Positions 6,260 to 6,274 of a DNA stretch of 6,274 nt are shown here, one piece after another (position 1 is the stretch's first letter; the number at the start of each line of letters is the position of its first letter). The notes beneath the pieces are model-generated. The model saw only the letters and a program-made list of their open reading frames with translations. It ran no database searches and was not told the DNA's origin. The position numbers and the translations under genes are program-made. The stretch spans positions 1 to 6,274 of the forward strand of contig CAZSMU010000183.1 in assembly GCA_964607915.1 (NCBI GenBank). Direction: 5' to 3'. This DNA comes from JADJPL01 sp964607915. GTDB lineage: Bacteria > Bacteroidota > Bacteroidia > Chitinophagales > Saprospiraceae.

Positions 6260-6274
6260 CGCCCATACTGTGCC

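Overview
The window reads as chromosomal DNA of a Bacteroidota (Bacteroidetes) bacterium with fairly high GC. Three things support this. One protein ends in a type IX secretion (T9SS) type A sorting domain, which is essentially confined to this phylum. A clean Bacteroidota-type promoter (TTTG, 21 nt, TACCTTTG) precedes that gene. The genes also lack consistent Shine-Dalgarno sequences. The style of the proteins suggests a Saprospiria/Lewinella-like lineage, but this is only an impression. All six supported genes are on the + strand and are tightly packed. I see no RNA gene, mobile element, CRISPR array or long repeat.

The left part (74-2512) is a compact core operon: elongation factor P (efp), then the biotin carboxyl carrier protein (accB, 3 nt gap) and biotin carboxylase (accC, 12 nt gap) of acetyl-CoA carboxylase. 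AccB carries the biotin, AccC carboxylates it, and the carboxyltransferase subunits (AccA/AccD) must lie elsewhere. An MsbA-type ABC exporter half-transporter (2535-4358) follows after 22 nt and is probably co-transcribed at least in part. It may move a lipid or other amphipathic substrate, but the substrate cannot be read from sequence.

The right part (4369-6274) is a separate transcription unit for the cell envelope. The promoter at 4369-4401 drives a TTG-initiated gene for a secreted protein of unknown function with a T9SS C-terminal domain (4450-5571). A strong hairpin terminator (5573-5593) follows immediately. Next come a small predicted outer-membrane beta-barrel protein (5617-6189) and a weaker terminator-like hairpin at the right edge (6237-6259).

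The window is mostly ordinary. The observation most worth following is in EF-P: the tip of the loop that normally carries a modified lysine reads S-Q-V-G-R-G, with arginine (R32) in place of lysine and without the usual proline. That suggests either an unmodified EF-P or one modified in a different way. No clearly new multi-gene system is visible.
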